Positions 1 through 8,997 of a stretch of DNA of 64,000 nucleotides are shown here, one piece after another. Made by a program: the position numbers and the translations under genes. Location: assembly GCA_031292305.1 (NCBI GenBank), contig JARLHJ010000046.1, positions 1 through 64,000 on the forward strand. The letters are read 5' to 3'. A model generated the notes under the pieces. It did not search any database, was not told the DNA's origin, and saw nothing but the letters and a program-made list of their open reading frames with translations. The number at the start of each line of letters is the position of its first letter. The stretch's first letter is position 1. This DNA comes from Candidatus Babeliales bacterium. GTDB taxonomy: Bacteria; Babelota; Babeliae; Babelales; JABDEC01.

Positions 1-2
1 TA

Positions 3-2072
3 TCAGACTTTGTACAAAGATTACCATTTGAAGCACAACAACTTAGTTGGGAAGAATTACGCAGCTTGGTAGATTTTTTATATCTAGCAGTGCACGGTAG
101 ATATGCAGAAGATGGCACGCTACAGGGTTTCTTAGAAGTACTAGGTATTCCATACTTAGGTACAAAAGTTTTTGCAAGCGCACTGGTAATGGATAAAATT
201 ATACAAAGAGATTTTTTACAGATTAATAATCTTGATGTTGCAAAAGCTGTTACCGTTACAATTAAAGAAATTAAAAATTTTGCACATTACAAAGAAGAAA
301 TTTTAAAAAAGCTTGCTCAAGAAAGTATAAATTTTCCAGTAGTTGTAAAACCCCACAAAGAGGGTTCAAGTATTGGTATTACAGTATTATTTGATAAAGC
401 AAATTTACAATCAGCCTTAGAAAAAGCTTGTTATGCAAATGAAGGCAAAGCTCAACCTGTTTTAATAGAAGAAAAAATAGAAGGAATGGAATTTACTTGT
501 ATCATTCTTACTAACACACAAACAGGTGAACCTTTTGCATTACCAATTACAGAAATAGTACCTGAAGAAGGATCGCATTTCTTTAATTATGAACAAAAAT
601 ATATGCCGGGACGGGCAACTAAAATTACACCTGCAAGATGTTCTGATGAACAAACAAAATTAATACAAGATACTTGTATTAAAGCAATGAACATTCTTGG
701 CATTAAAACAATTGCACGTATTGATGGGTTTTTAACACCTGACAATAAAGTAATTTTAATGGATCCTAATACCTTAACAGGAATGTCACCCTCCACATTT
801 ATATTCAGACAAGCTGCTGAAATTGATTGGACGCATACAAAATTGATTAATCATTTGATTGAAGAAGATTTAAAAAATTACAAACTTGATAACAAACTTG
901 CTAAAACTATTAAAGAACAAAAAATGAATAATCCAAAAATTCGCGTTGCTGTTTTATTAGGTGGAAATTCTAACGAAAAAGAAATTTCACTTGAATCAGG
1001 CAGAAATATTGTTTATAAAATTTCACCTGAAAAATACCAAACATTACCAATTTTTTTAAATAGTAAAATGGAATTGTATGCAATTCCACAAAAATTATTA
1101 GTACGTAATAGTACCAAAGAAATAGAACTGGGCCTAGAACCGAATATGAAAATTGATTGGTCTGATTTACAAAAAATGGCCGATTTTGTATTTATTGCAC
1201 TGCATGGCGGTTATGGAGAAAATGGTTGCATTCAAGGTGCTCTTGAAATGCTTGAATTACCTTACAATGGCTCTTCTGTATTTGCGAGTGCTTTATGCAT
1301 GGATAAATATAAGACTACTCAATTTTTAAGACATCGTGGCTTTAATGTACCTAATAATTTATTAATTTCTCGTGAAGAATTTGAAACTAATAAAGGCACT
1401 ACTATTAAAAAAATTAGTTCACAAATTCCGGGACCAAAAATTATAAAACCGCATGATGATGGTTGTAGCGTAATGGTCCAAAAAGCAAATAATGATATTG
1501 AGTTAGAAAAATATATCCAAACCATTTTTGATTGTAATAAAAATTATGCACTAGTTGAAGAATGCATTGCAGGAATGGAATTAACAGTTGGTGTAATTGG
1601 TAATGATAATCCAATTGCATTACCGCCTAGCCAAGCAATTTCCGCAGGTGGAATTTTATCAATAGAAGAAAAGTTCTTACCTGGCGCTGGCGAAAACCAA
1701 ACACCTGCTCCAATTTCACGCGAAGCGACCCTGCTAGTAAGGCACACAATGCAGGAAATTTATAAAGCAGTTGGATGTAAAGGATATGCACGTATTGATT
1801 GTTTTTATCAAGAGGCACATCAATCGGCAACTGGAAAAGAACAAATTGTTATTATTGAAATTAATACATTACCAGGAATGACACCGGCAACATGTATATT
1901 TCATCAAGCTGCAGAAATGGATATCAAACCTATGGATTTTATTGATTTGATTATTACTTTGGGATTTGAAGAACATCAAATTCAAAATTTATTAATCTCC
2001 CAAAAAGAATCTGTTAAGGAATTAATTAATAAATTAAATTTGGTTAATAAACATCACGTACAAGAATTATAA
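3..2072 (+). CDS. ddl: Tandem D-alanine--D-alanine ligase (two ATP-grasp units), 5' end outside window
   Basis: This enzyme family joins two D-alanines for the peptidoglycan stem peptide in the cytoplasm. The reading frame is open to the left edge, so the true start lies upstream and the TTG at 66 is not a start. Two Ddl units are fused. Unit 1 runs to about codon 305 and has AVHGRYAEDG, KEGSSIG, GMEFT and ARIDGF. Unit 2 begins near 924 with VLLGGNSNEKEISLESG and carries ALHGGYGENG, GMELT, ARIDCF and EINTLPGMT. Family members are normally a single unit of about 300-370 residues. Unit 1 has DPNTLTGMS where the metal-binding EIN..PGMT is expected, and unit 2 has DDGCSVMV where the ATP loop GSSxG is expected. 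A strong terminator follows. Confidence 0.93.
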   Translation, partial: SDFVQRLPFEAQQLSWEELRSLVDFLYLAVHGRYAEDGTLQGFLEVLGIPYLGTKVFASALVMDKIIQRDFLQINNLDVAKAVTVTIKEIKNFAHYKEEILKKLAQESINFPVVVKPHKEGSSIGITVLFDKANLQSALEKACYANEGKAQPVLIEEKIEGMEFTCIILTNTQTGEPFALPITEIVPEEGSHFFNYEQKYMPGRATKITPARCSDEQTKLIQDTCIKAMNILGIKTIARIDGFLTPDNKVILMDPNTLTGMSPSTFIFRQAAEIDWTHTKLINHLIEEDLKNYKLDNKLAKTIKEQKMNNPKIRVAVLLGGNSNEKEISLESGRNIVYKISPEKYQTLPIFLNSKMELYAIPQKLLVRNSTKEIELGLEPNMKIDWSDLQKMADFVFIALHGGYGENGCIQGALEMLELPYNGSSVFASALCMDKYKTTQFLRHRGFNVPNNLLISREEFETNKGTTIKKISSQIPGPKIIKPHDDGCSVMVQKANNDIELEKYIQTIFDCNKNYALVEECIAGMELTVGVIGNDNPIALPPSQAISAGGILSIEEKFLPGAGENQTPAPISREATLLVRHTMQEIYKAVGCKGYARIDCFYQEAHQSATGKEQIVIIEINTLPGMTPATCIFHQAAEMDIKPMDFIDLIITLGFEEHQIQNLLISQKESVKELINKLNLVNKHHVQEL

Positions 2073-2085
2073 AATAATATAATTA

Positions 2086-2126
2086 AAACCGATTAAGTTA
2101 GCCATTAACTTAATCGGTTTTTTTTT
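2086..2126 (+). terminator. Rho-independent terminator after ddl
   Basis: A perfect 15-bp stem (AAACCGATTAAGTTA with its complement) around a 5-base loop is followed by a run of nine T. It lies directly after the ligase stop codon. Confidence 0.93.
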
Positions 2127-2146
2127 GAAATTATTACTTTGCAAAA

Positions 2147-2201
2147 AAGAATATAATTATGTAAAACAGTAATAATAATTAATTTCAAAAAAAGGGTAAT
2201 A
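2147..2201 (+). promoter_or_regulatory. Promoter and leader of delta-60 gene A
   Basis: A TATAAT box at 2152-2157 sits in the block AATATAATTATGTAAAACAG, which recurs almost unchanged before the second delta-60 gene near 5151. No convincing -35 box at standard spacing is seen. The ribosome-binding stretch is A-rich followed by GGGTAA just before ATG, a form shared by several other secreted-protein genes here. Confidence 0.6.
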
Positions 2202-5087
2202 ATGAAAAAACTATGTTATATTTTTCTCATATTCATATTAACATTTCAAGCATCTGCTAACTCAAAATTTTTTTCTCAAGAGAGTAAACATAAAGCCACT
2301 TTAGGAAAAAATGAAATCAGAAAATTACTTAACCATAATTTTAAAACAATTCAACAGTCAAGAATCTATAAAGCATCATCACAAAATTCTTATCTTGATA
2401 AATCATTTGGTACAAATGGCGTTGTTGATACAAACTTAGCTCAAGTAGTTGCCGCAAGTTCACGCGATATTGCAAATTCATTAGCTCTTCAAGCTGATGG
2501 TAAATTAGTAGCTGGAGGAATTTCTACTGCAATTGATAATTTCGTTAATTTTTCTTTGGCTCGATATACAACTACCGGAATATTAGATAATTCATTTGGT
2601 ACAAAAGGTGTTGTAACAACTGATGTTGGAGCACTTTTAGGAGCAGGTTCAGATACTAGTTATTCTTTTATTGATGGAATAGCAATTCAAACAGATGGTA
2701 AAATTGTTGCCGCCGGTAGTGTTAACAATCCGATTAACTTTTTATTTAATTTCGCATTAGTAAGATATAAAACTGATGGCAGCGTAGATTCTACTTTTGG
2801 TAACAACGGTGCAGTAATAACTGATGTTGGAGCAATTGTAGGGACACCTAATAAAGTAAGTCAAATATTTTATATAACACTTCAAGCAGATGGTAAAATT
2901 TTGGCTTATGGAATTTCTGGAACTAATGTAGCACTAGCAAGATATAATACAGATGGTACATTAGATAATAGTTTTGGCACAAATGGAATAGTTATCAATT
3001 CTAAATTAACTCCAGTACCATTTATGCGCATTGTTCTTCAATCTAATGGAGAAATAATAACAGGCGGAAATATTGATTCTAAAATAGGCTTAGTCAAATA
3101 CAAAACTGATGGCACAATTGACAATTCATTTGGCAACAACGGCATGGTAATTACAAGTTTTGGGCCAAATTTTCAAACTAATATTAGCGATATTGGTATT
3201 TATAATGATAAAATTATTGCTGCTGGAATTTCTGTAAATGGTACAAATGTCTATTACTCATTAGCTAAATATAATAATGATGGGTCGCCTGATAATTCTT
3301 TTGGTACGAATGGTCTTGTAAATAAAACTTTAACAGCTGCACAAGTTGTAATTTTTAAAATTGCTATACAGAATGATGGGAAAATAGTCACGGGAGGGAC
3401 ATCATTCCCTCCAAACAACCCTAAACTTTTTGAATCAACTTTTGTAATAACAAGAACAAATATTGATGGAACAATTGATTCATCTTTTGGAAATAATGGC
3501 GTAGTAACTACAAACTTTGGATTAATTATAAACTCATTCCCAAGTGTTGATAGGTTATATAGCCTAATTATTGAACCCAATGGAAAAATAATAAGCTCGG
3601 GATCTTCAACATGCATAGATCCAAATTATGATTATGCAATTGTAAGATATAACATAAATGGGTCCATTGATAATACTTTCGGAGAAATCGATGGCCAAAA
3701 ATTAGGACTTATTGATACAGATTTTAAAAAAGTTTTAGGCATTACATCTGGGTCAGAAAATTCTATAAATGGAATTGCTACTCAATCAAATGGCAATATC
3801 GTTACTGGTGGATTTAGTGACGCACTTGATCCTAACTATGATTTTGCAATATCATTATATGATATCAATGGAAATCTTAAACAATTTTTCCCAGTGGATT
3901 TTTCTAGATTTGTTGGGGCAAATAATAAAATATTTGGTAGTTATGATATTGGAAATGATCTTGCAATACAAAAAAATGATAAAATTGTTGCGGTTGGCCT
4001 TACAAATGTAATTGGAAATCCTTTTTCATTTGCATTAGCACGGCTTACACCTGATGCTCGCCTTGATATATCTTTTGGAAATCAAGGGTTGGTTGTTACT
4101 AATATTGGAAACACTCTAAGCGTTGGCTTAAGCTCAGATATTATAAATAGTGTCGTAATTCAAAATGATGCCAAAATTCTTGTTGGCGGATCTAATCAAT
4201 ATAGCGAAAAAGAAAGTTGGTTTGCCTTTGCAAGATACAATTCTGACGGTACATTAGATAATAATTTCGGTGGCGGAAATGGTATTAACATTGTAAACGT
4301 AGGAAATAGAATTAATAAAAAACTAAGTTTTGATTCTATTAACAGCATAGCTTTACAACAAGATGGTAAGATCATAGGTGGAGGATTTTCTACTGCTAAA
4401 AATCCATTAGGAGATTTTACATTAATGAGATTAAAAGCAGATGGAACAACTGATAAATCTTTTGGAGATCAAGGAATTGTAATAACAAATTTTGATCCAA
4501 GTAAAACAAATCAAAGCCAAATAAATAAAATTGCAATACAAAAAGATGGTAAGATTTTAGCTGGTGGAATTTCATCAGTTAAAGCGAGTAACTTTAACCC
4601 AAATAATCCTCAATTTAATTTTGCATTGGTGAGATATAATAATGACGGAAGTATTGACAAATCATTTGGCAACAACGGTTTTGTAGTGACACAGATAACA
4701 CCTAAAAGCAATGATTATCTATCAACATTAGTTATACAAACAAATGGGACAATAATTGCTGGCGGTGCTTCTAATGCTAGTGATCCGAATTATGATTTTA
4801 CTTTAGAAATCTACGATGCTAATGGCAAACTAGATTCCACTATTGGAAATAACGGGGTTGTTTTTACTGATTTTAAAACTGTTTTAGGACTTGGTGCAGG
4901 AAGCCAAGATAGTATCAATACAAATGGAATGACAATACAAGCAGATGGAAGAGTGCTTGCTGCAGGTAGCACGAATGCTACAAATCCTAATTTTGATTTT
5001 GCAATTGCTAAATATAAAATACAAACCAGTACAACATTTACTGGTGATACATTTTTACAAGCACTTTGCAAAAAATACGGTAAATAA
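2202..5087 (+). CDS. Secreted delta-60 repeat protein A
   Basis: Predicted exported repeat protein of 961 residues. An N-terminal signal peptide (MKKLCYIFLIFILTFQASA) is followed by tandem repeats of about 55-70 residues of the form LQ.DGKI.AGG...FALARYN.DGT.D.SFG.NGVV.T. This matches the delta-60 family, whose function is unknown and which is thought to fold as a propeller or solenoid on the cell surface. The C-terminus is DTFLQALCKKYGK, a motif that recurs in other surface proteins of this window. The next gene is a paralog in the same orientation with a shared upstream block, so a tandem duplication is likely. The start is supported by the signal peptide and the GGGTAA leader. Confidence 0.9.
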   Translation: MKKLCYIFLIFILTFQASANSKFFSQESKHKATLGKNEIRKLLNHNFKTIQQSRIYKASSQNSYLDKSFGTNGVVDTNLAQVVAASSRDIANSLALQADGKLVAGGISTAIDNFVNFSLARYTTTGILDNSFGTKGVVTTDVGALLGAGSDTSYSFIDGIAIQTDGKIVAAGSVNNPINFLFNFALVRYKTDGSVDSTFGNNGAVITDVGAIVGTPNKVSQIFYITLQADGKILAYGISGTNVALARYNTDGTLDNSFGTNGIVINSKLTPVPFMRIVLQSNGEIITGGNIDSKIGLVKYKTDGTIDNSFGNNGMVITSFGPNFQTNISDIGIYNDKIIAAGISVNGTNVYYSLAKYNNDGSPDNSFGTNGLVNKTLTAAQVVIFKIAIQNDGKIVTGGTSFPPNNPKLFESTFVITRTNIDGTIDSSFGNNGVVTTNFGLIINSFPSVDRLYSLIIEPNGKIISSGSSTCIDPNYDYAIVRYNINGSIDNTFGEIDGQKLGLIDTDFKKVLGITSGSENSINGIATQSNGNIVTGGFSDALDPNYDFAISLYDINGNLKQFFPVDFSRFVGANNKIFGSYDIGNDLAIQKNDKIVAVGLTNVIGNPFSFALARLTPDARLDISFGNQGLVVTNIGNTLSVGLSSDIINSVVIQNDAKILVGGSNQYSEKESWFAFARYNSDGTLDNNFGGGNGINIVNVGNRINKKLSFDSINSIALQQDGKIIGGGFSTAKNPLGDFTLMRLKADGTTDKSFGDQGIVITNFDPSKTNQSQINKIAIQKDGKILAGGISSVKASNFNPNNPQFNFALVRYNNDGSIDKSFGNNGFVVTQITPKSNDYLSTLVIQTNGTIIAGGASNASDPNYDFTLEIYDANGKLDSTIGNNGVVFTDFKTVLGLGAGSQDSINTNGMTIQADGRVLAAGSTNATNPNFDFAIAKYKIQTSTTFTGDTFLQALCKKYGK

Positions 5088-5137
5088 TTTTTATTAACAG
5101 TTTTTATAATATTTAAAACCAGAAGATGCTAAACTTA

Positions 5138-5206
5138 AAAGAATTATAAAATAATATAATTATGTAAAACAGTAATAGATTTAATTCTCAAAAAAAAGGG
5201 TAAAAA
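5138..5206 (+). promoter_or_regulatory. Promoter and leader of delta-60 gene B
   Basis: TATAAT at 5155-5160 is followed by TATGTAAAACAGTAATA, matching the block before delta-60 gene A. The segment from about 5138 also matches 2062-2085, at the end of ddl, over about 24 bases. The leader ends in an A-run, GGGTAA and ATG. Confidence 0.6.
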
Positions 5207-8044
5207 ATGAAAAAAAAATTTCTAAAATCTTTTATATTAATTTTAATTATTCCATTTACTTTATGTAATGCAAAGCTATCTAGACATAACAAAAAAACAA
5301 ACTTTAAAAAAACGAGAAATGCCACATCTCAAACTTCAGGATTGGACACTTCATTTGGTAGAAACGGTGTTAATTTAACCAGCATGAGTAAATTATTTGG
5401 TTCTTCTGGTAGAGACATAGCAAGCTCAATTGTTGTACAACCCGATAATAGAATTATCGCAGCAGGTTATTCAACTGCATTAAAGAATGTGTTTACATAT
5501 GCATTATCAAGATATTTACCAAATGGAAAATTTGATACTTCATTTGGAGATAACGGGTTAGTTCTGACTGATATTGGTGCAGTTGTCGGAGAACCTGCAA
5601 ACACTGTTTATAGTTTTATTGCAAGTTCAGTACTTCAACCAGATGGTAAACTTGTAGTAGGAGGATCTTCTCAATTTGGGTCTAATATTGTTTGTAGTAT
5701 GGCAAGATATAATATCAATGGAACATTAGATCAACTTTTTGGCAATAAGGGTGTCGTTATTACTGATATAAATAAAATCTTAGGTAATCCTAATGCGCAA
5801 AATGAAATAGATGCTTTGGGATTACAGTCTAATGGTAAAATTATTGCAGCTGGGATTGATTCTCCTGCTTTAAAATTAACAATGGTAAGATATAACATCA
5901 ATGGAACTATAGATAAAACTTTTGGGACTTCTAATAATGGCATAGTCTCTACTAATTTCGGTTTTAGTAGCAATATTGCAATACAACCTGACGATAAAAT
6001 ATTAGCAGGAGGATTTGTAAATAATGAATTTGCTATAACTAGATATAATGCTGATGGAACATTAGATACTAACTTTGGAACAAATGGTGTAGTAATTACT
6101 AATTTTGGAGCAGGTAGTTTTGTATCAAGCATTGCTATTCAAGCAGGCTCAATTGTAGCTGGGGGACAGTTGGTTGATAAGGCACGCAAAAGTCATTATT
6201 TAGTCGCAAAGTATAATTTAGATGGATCTCCTGATAATTCATTTGGAAACAATGGCACTATTAATTTACGATTACCTAAACAAATAAATATTAATCAACT
6301 AGTTATTCAACCTGATAATAAAATTGTTACCTTAGGTACTAATTTTGATCTTATTTTTGCTTTAACTAGATTAAATATTGATGGAAGCTTTGATGATAGT
6401 TTTGGTAAAAATGGTATTTCTGCTATTAATTTGGGAATTGATTATTTAGGAAGCATAAGCTTTCCAAACAGTCTATTATTACAAGCAGACGGTAAAATTG
6501 TAGCAGCAGGCAGCAATGACGCCGTTGATTCTAATAAAGATTTCTTCTTAGAAAGATATAATAATGATGGATCTTTAGATAAAACTTATGGGGGCGTTAA
6601 ACTCTTTGATAAGTTTTACAAAGGTGTTGTTGATACTGATTTTAAAAGAGCCTTAGGAATTAAAACTGGCAGTTCTAATTCTATAACAGCTATTGGTGTT
6701 CAGTCTACCGGTAAAATAATTGCAGCTGGAGTTACTGATGCTCTAGATCCTAATTATGATTTTGGTGCATTCAGATATGATGCAAATGGAATTGTAGATC
6801 AGAGTGTTCCTGGATTTGCATTAAATTGTGATGATTTTTCTACAACTGGTAGTCCAGATTTTGGATCGTATGATATTTTAACATGCTTAGCAATTAATCC
6901 TGACGATTCAATAATTTTAGGGGGTTATTCTGATACACTTGATGGATTCTTTTCATTTGCATTAACCAAACTTACAAGTGGTGGAGATGCTTTTTCTGGC
7001 TTTGGTGATTTTCCACAAATTTTACCATTGGCGGCGTCAGTGACAAATTTTGGATTAACTATTAATCAAGTCCCGACTAATGATATAATGACTTGCATTA
7101 TCTTACAAAATAATGGTCAAATTTTAGCAGCAGGCAACACAACTGCTAACCCAGGAATTACAAGCTCTTTTGCATTAGCGCGATATTCTTCAACTGGATT
7201 TCTTGATAATAATTTTGGAAAATTAAAAAAAGGAATTGTAATTACTAATATTGGAAAAAATTTAGGCTCAAAACAAAGTTTTGATTCTATAGAAAGCATT
7301 GCACTCCAAACTGATAATAAGATTGTTGTGGGAGGATTTTCAACTGCTAAAAACCCATTAGGTGATTTTGCCTTAGCTCGTTATAACTCTAATGGAACAT
7401 TAGACAATACCTTCGGAAATAAAGGTATTGTAATTACTAACTTTAATCCAAATAAACTCAATGGTAGTCAAATAAATAAGGTTATTATTCAACCTGATGG
7501 TAAAATTTTAGCAGGTGGGATATCTTCATCTCAAATTAAAAATTTTAAACCTAATAACCCTACCTTTAACTTTGCAATCATAAGATATAATCAAGACGGA
7601 ACTATAGATACAAGTTTTGGAAATAAAGGTTTTGTAATTACTCAAATAAGTCCTACAAGTAATGATTATTTATCATGTATGACATTACTTAACGGTACAA
7701 TAATTGCTGGTGGTTCTTCTAATGCTGTAGATCCTCACTATGATTTTACTTTAGCTGTATATGATAGTAATGGAAATCTTAAAACATCAGTTGGAAATAA
7801 AGGTATTATTTTTACAGACTTTAACAAGGTATTAGGCTTGGGATCTGGAAGCCAAGATAGTATAAATGCAAATGGAATGGCCATTCAAGGTGGAAAAGTT
7901 TTGGGCGCAGGTAGTACAAATGCAACAAATCCAAACTTTGATTTTGCCATTGCTAGATATAATATTCCAACTACGCCGCCACCTCCAATTTGTAACGTCT
8001 CAGATATTTTCTTAAAAACTATTTTTAACAAATACGGTAAATAA
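5207..8044 (+). CDS. Secreted delta-60 repeat protein B
   Basis: Paralog of the preceding gene, 945 residues, with a signal peptide (MKKKFLKSFILILIIPFTLCNA) and the same approximately 60-residue repeats (QPDGKILAGG, FALARYNSNGTLDNTFG). Several stretches align closely with protein A, for example FDSI.SIALQ.D.KI.GGFSTAKNPLGDF and the closing SQDSIN.NGM.IQ segment. A short Pro-rich linker (TTPPPPICN) comes before the C-terminal box DIFLKTIFNKYGK. It was probably produced by tandem duplication and is likely exposed at the surface. The function is not known. A strong bidirectional hairpin ends the transcript. Confidence 0.9.
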   Translation: MKKKFLKSFILILIIPFTLCNAKLSRHNKKTNFKKTRNATSQTSGLDTSFGRNGVNLTSMSKLFGSSGRDIASSIVVQPDNRIIAAGYSTALKNVFTYALSRYLPNGKFDTSFGDNGLVLTDIGAVVGEPANTVYSFIASSVLQPDGKLVVGGSSQFGSNIVCSMARYNINGTLDQLFGNKGVVITDINKILGNPNAQNEIDALGLQSNGKIIAAGIDSPALKLTMVRYNINGTIDKTFGTSNNGIVSTNFGFSSNIAIQPDDKILAGGFVNNEFAITRYNADGTLDTNFGTNGVVITNFGAGSFVSSIAIQAGSIVAGGQLVDKARKSHYLVAKYNLDGSPDNSFGNNGTINLRLPKQININQLVIQPDNKIVTLGTNFDLIFALTRLNIDGSFDDSFGKNGISAINLGIDYLGSISFPNSLLLQADGKIVAAGSNDAVDSNKDFFLERYNNDGSLDKTYGGVKLFDKFYKGVVDTDFKRALGIKTGSSNSITAIGVQSTGKIIAAGVTDALDPNYDFGAFRYDANGIVDQSVPGFALNCDDFSTTGSPDFGSYDILTCLAINPDDSIILGGYSDTLDGFFSFALTKLTSGGDAFSGFGDFPQILPLAASVTNFGLTINQVPTNDIMTCIILQNNGQILAAGNTTANPGITSSFALARYSSTGFLDNNFGKLKKGIVITNIGKNLGSKQSFDSIESIALQTDNKIVVGGFSTAKNPLGDFALARYNSNGTLDNTFGNKGIVITNFNPNKLNGSQINKVIIQPDGKILAGGISSSQIKNFKPNNPTFNFAIIRYNQDGTIDTSFGNKGFVITQISPTSNDYLSCMTLLNGTIIAGGSSNAVDPHYDFTLAVYDSNGNLKTSVGNKGIIFTDFNKVLGLGSGSQDSINANGMAIQGGKVLGAGSTNATNPNFDFAIARYNIPTTPPPPICNVSDIFLKTIFNKYGK

Positions 8045-8058
8045 TAAATTAATCAAAA

Positions 8059-8098
8059 AAAAGAAGGACAACACAATTGTTGTCCTTCTTTTTTTTGA
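8059..8098. terminator. Bidirectional terminator
   Basis: The stem GAAGGACAACA/TGTTGTCCTTC has a 4-base loop and is flanked by an A-run on the left and a T-run on the right. It serves the convergent genes ending at 8044 (+) and 8110 (-). Confidence 0.93.
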
Positions 8099-8109
8099 TT
8101 AAATATTAA

Positions 8110-8385
8110 TTAAAATCTTCTGGCTGACTTAGCAAAAATTGGTGGACGCAATGCAGCTGCCGCTGGATTTGTCCCAAACCGTCTTAGAACAAATTGTAGG
8201 AGTCCTAATTTTTTACGCTGATTATTTTTTTTGCTTAATTTTTGTTTTATAATTTTATTCTTAACCAATAATGATTTTGCAATTGCTTTCTTGGATGTAC
8301 CTTTCTTTAATTTTACATTATTTACTGCTGATATATTAAAAATAAATATTAATACGTATATATTAAATTTAAAAAAATTATTCAT
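8110..8385 (-). CDS. Small secreted basic protein
   Basis: This 91-residue protein belongs to no family I recognise. The N-terminus looks like a signal peptide (MNNFFKFNIYVLIFIFNISA), and the mature part is very rich in Lys and Arg. Near the C-terminus, LLQFVLRRFGTNPAAAAL resembles the KYG/KFG box of neighbouring surface proteins. The start has the GGGTAA leader (AAAGGGTAAACTAATG). It lies downstream of another Lys-rich secreted protein in the same orientation, separated by a terminator, so it probably has its own promoter. Confidence 0.7.
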   Translation of the reverse strand: MNNFFKFNIYVLIFIFNISAVNNVKLKKGTSKKAIAKSLLVKNKIIKQKLSKKNNQRKKLGLLQFVLRRFGTNPAAAALRPPIFAKSARRF

Positions 8386-8408
8386 TAGTTTACCCTTTAT
8401 TTTAACAA

Positions 8409-8442
8409 CAAAAAGGACTAGATATTTCTAGCCCTTTTTGTT
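8409..8442 (-). terminator. Terminator of the 174-residue secreted protein gene
   Basis: The stem AAAAAGG-CTAGA/TCTAG-CCTTTTT has one mismatch. Read on the minus strand it ends in a T-rich run, 17-50 bases after the stop codon at 8459. Confidence 0.75.
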
Positions 8443-8458
8443 TTATTAATTTAAAAAA

Positions 8459-8983
8459 TTAATTATATTTGTTCATCATAGCTTCTACAAATGGGTCAAA
8501 AGATCTTACATTTTGAGCTTTTGCAACATGTGTAGATGATACAACTTTTCTATTTGTTTTTACAGTCTTTCTAACTGGAGAAACATGCTTTTTCTTTTTT
8601 AGCGCTAATTTAATTTTATTTTCTAAAGCCGCTATTTTTAACTTTAGAATTTTACTTTTTGCTTCTTTTTTCTTGCTAATTTTAAGCGCATTTTTCTTTT
8701 TTAAAGTATGCAACCTAGCTTTAGCAACTAAAGCAGCTTTCTTTTTTAGTGCAATAGAATATTTCACTTTTTTAGCTTTAGCTTGCACTACTTTTTTTTG
8801 AATATCAGCTTTTTTCTTATTTTCACTCACAGCTGCTTTTTTATATCTTTCTTCAAGTAATTTCATGGTAGCTTGTGAATCTTTTGCAAGAACACGTCTT
8901 GGCTGAACTGAAATAGTTGCACAAATATCTGTAACAGTTATTAGAACTAGAAATATAAGATTAAATTTAAGTAAATTTTTCAC
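8459..8983 (-). CDS. Lys-rich secreted coiled protein
   Basis: This 174-residue protein has a GTG start preceded by AAAGGAATAAGTA. A signal peptide (KNLLKFNLIFLVLITVTDICA) is followed by an Ala/Lys-rich helical region of about 100 residues, probably coiled-coil and strongly basic. The C-terminus FDPFVEAMMNKYN matches the box seen at the ends of the delta-60 proteins. No enzymatic motif is visible. It lies 14 bases downstream of an outer-membrane barrel gene and may be co-transcribed with it. Basic secreted proteins of this kind could bind nucleic acid or acidic polymers, but that is speculation. Confidence 0.75.
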   Translation of the reverse strand: MKNLLKFNLIFLVLITVTDICATISVQPRRVLAKDSQATMKLLEERYKKAAVSENKKKADIQKKVVQAKAKKVKYSIALKKKAALVAKARLHTLKKKNALKISKKKEAKSKILKLKIAALENKIKLALKKKKHVSPVRKTVKTNRKVVSSTHVAKAQNVRSFDPFVEAMMNKYN

Positions 8984-8997
8984 TACTTATTCCTTTA

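Noticed and set aside
66-80. TTG at 66 as start of the D-Ala-D-Ala ligase
   Set aside because: The frame is open to the window edge and the first conserved domain is already under way, so the start lies outside.
3769-4011. Second open frame on the same strand inside delta-60 gene A
   Set aside because: It is a shadow of the repeat coding frame with no start signal.
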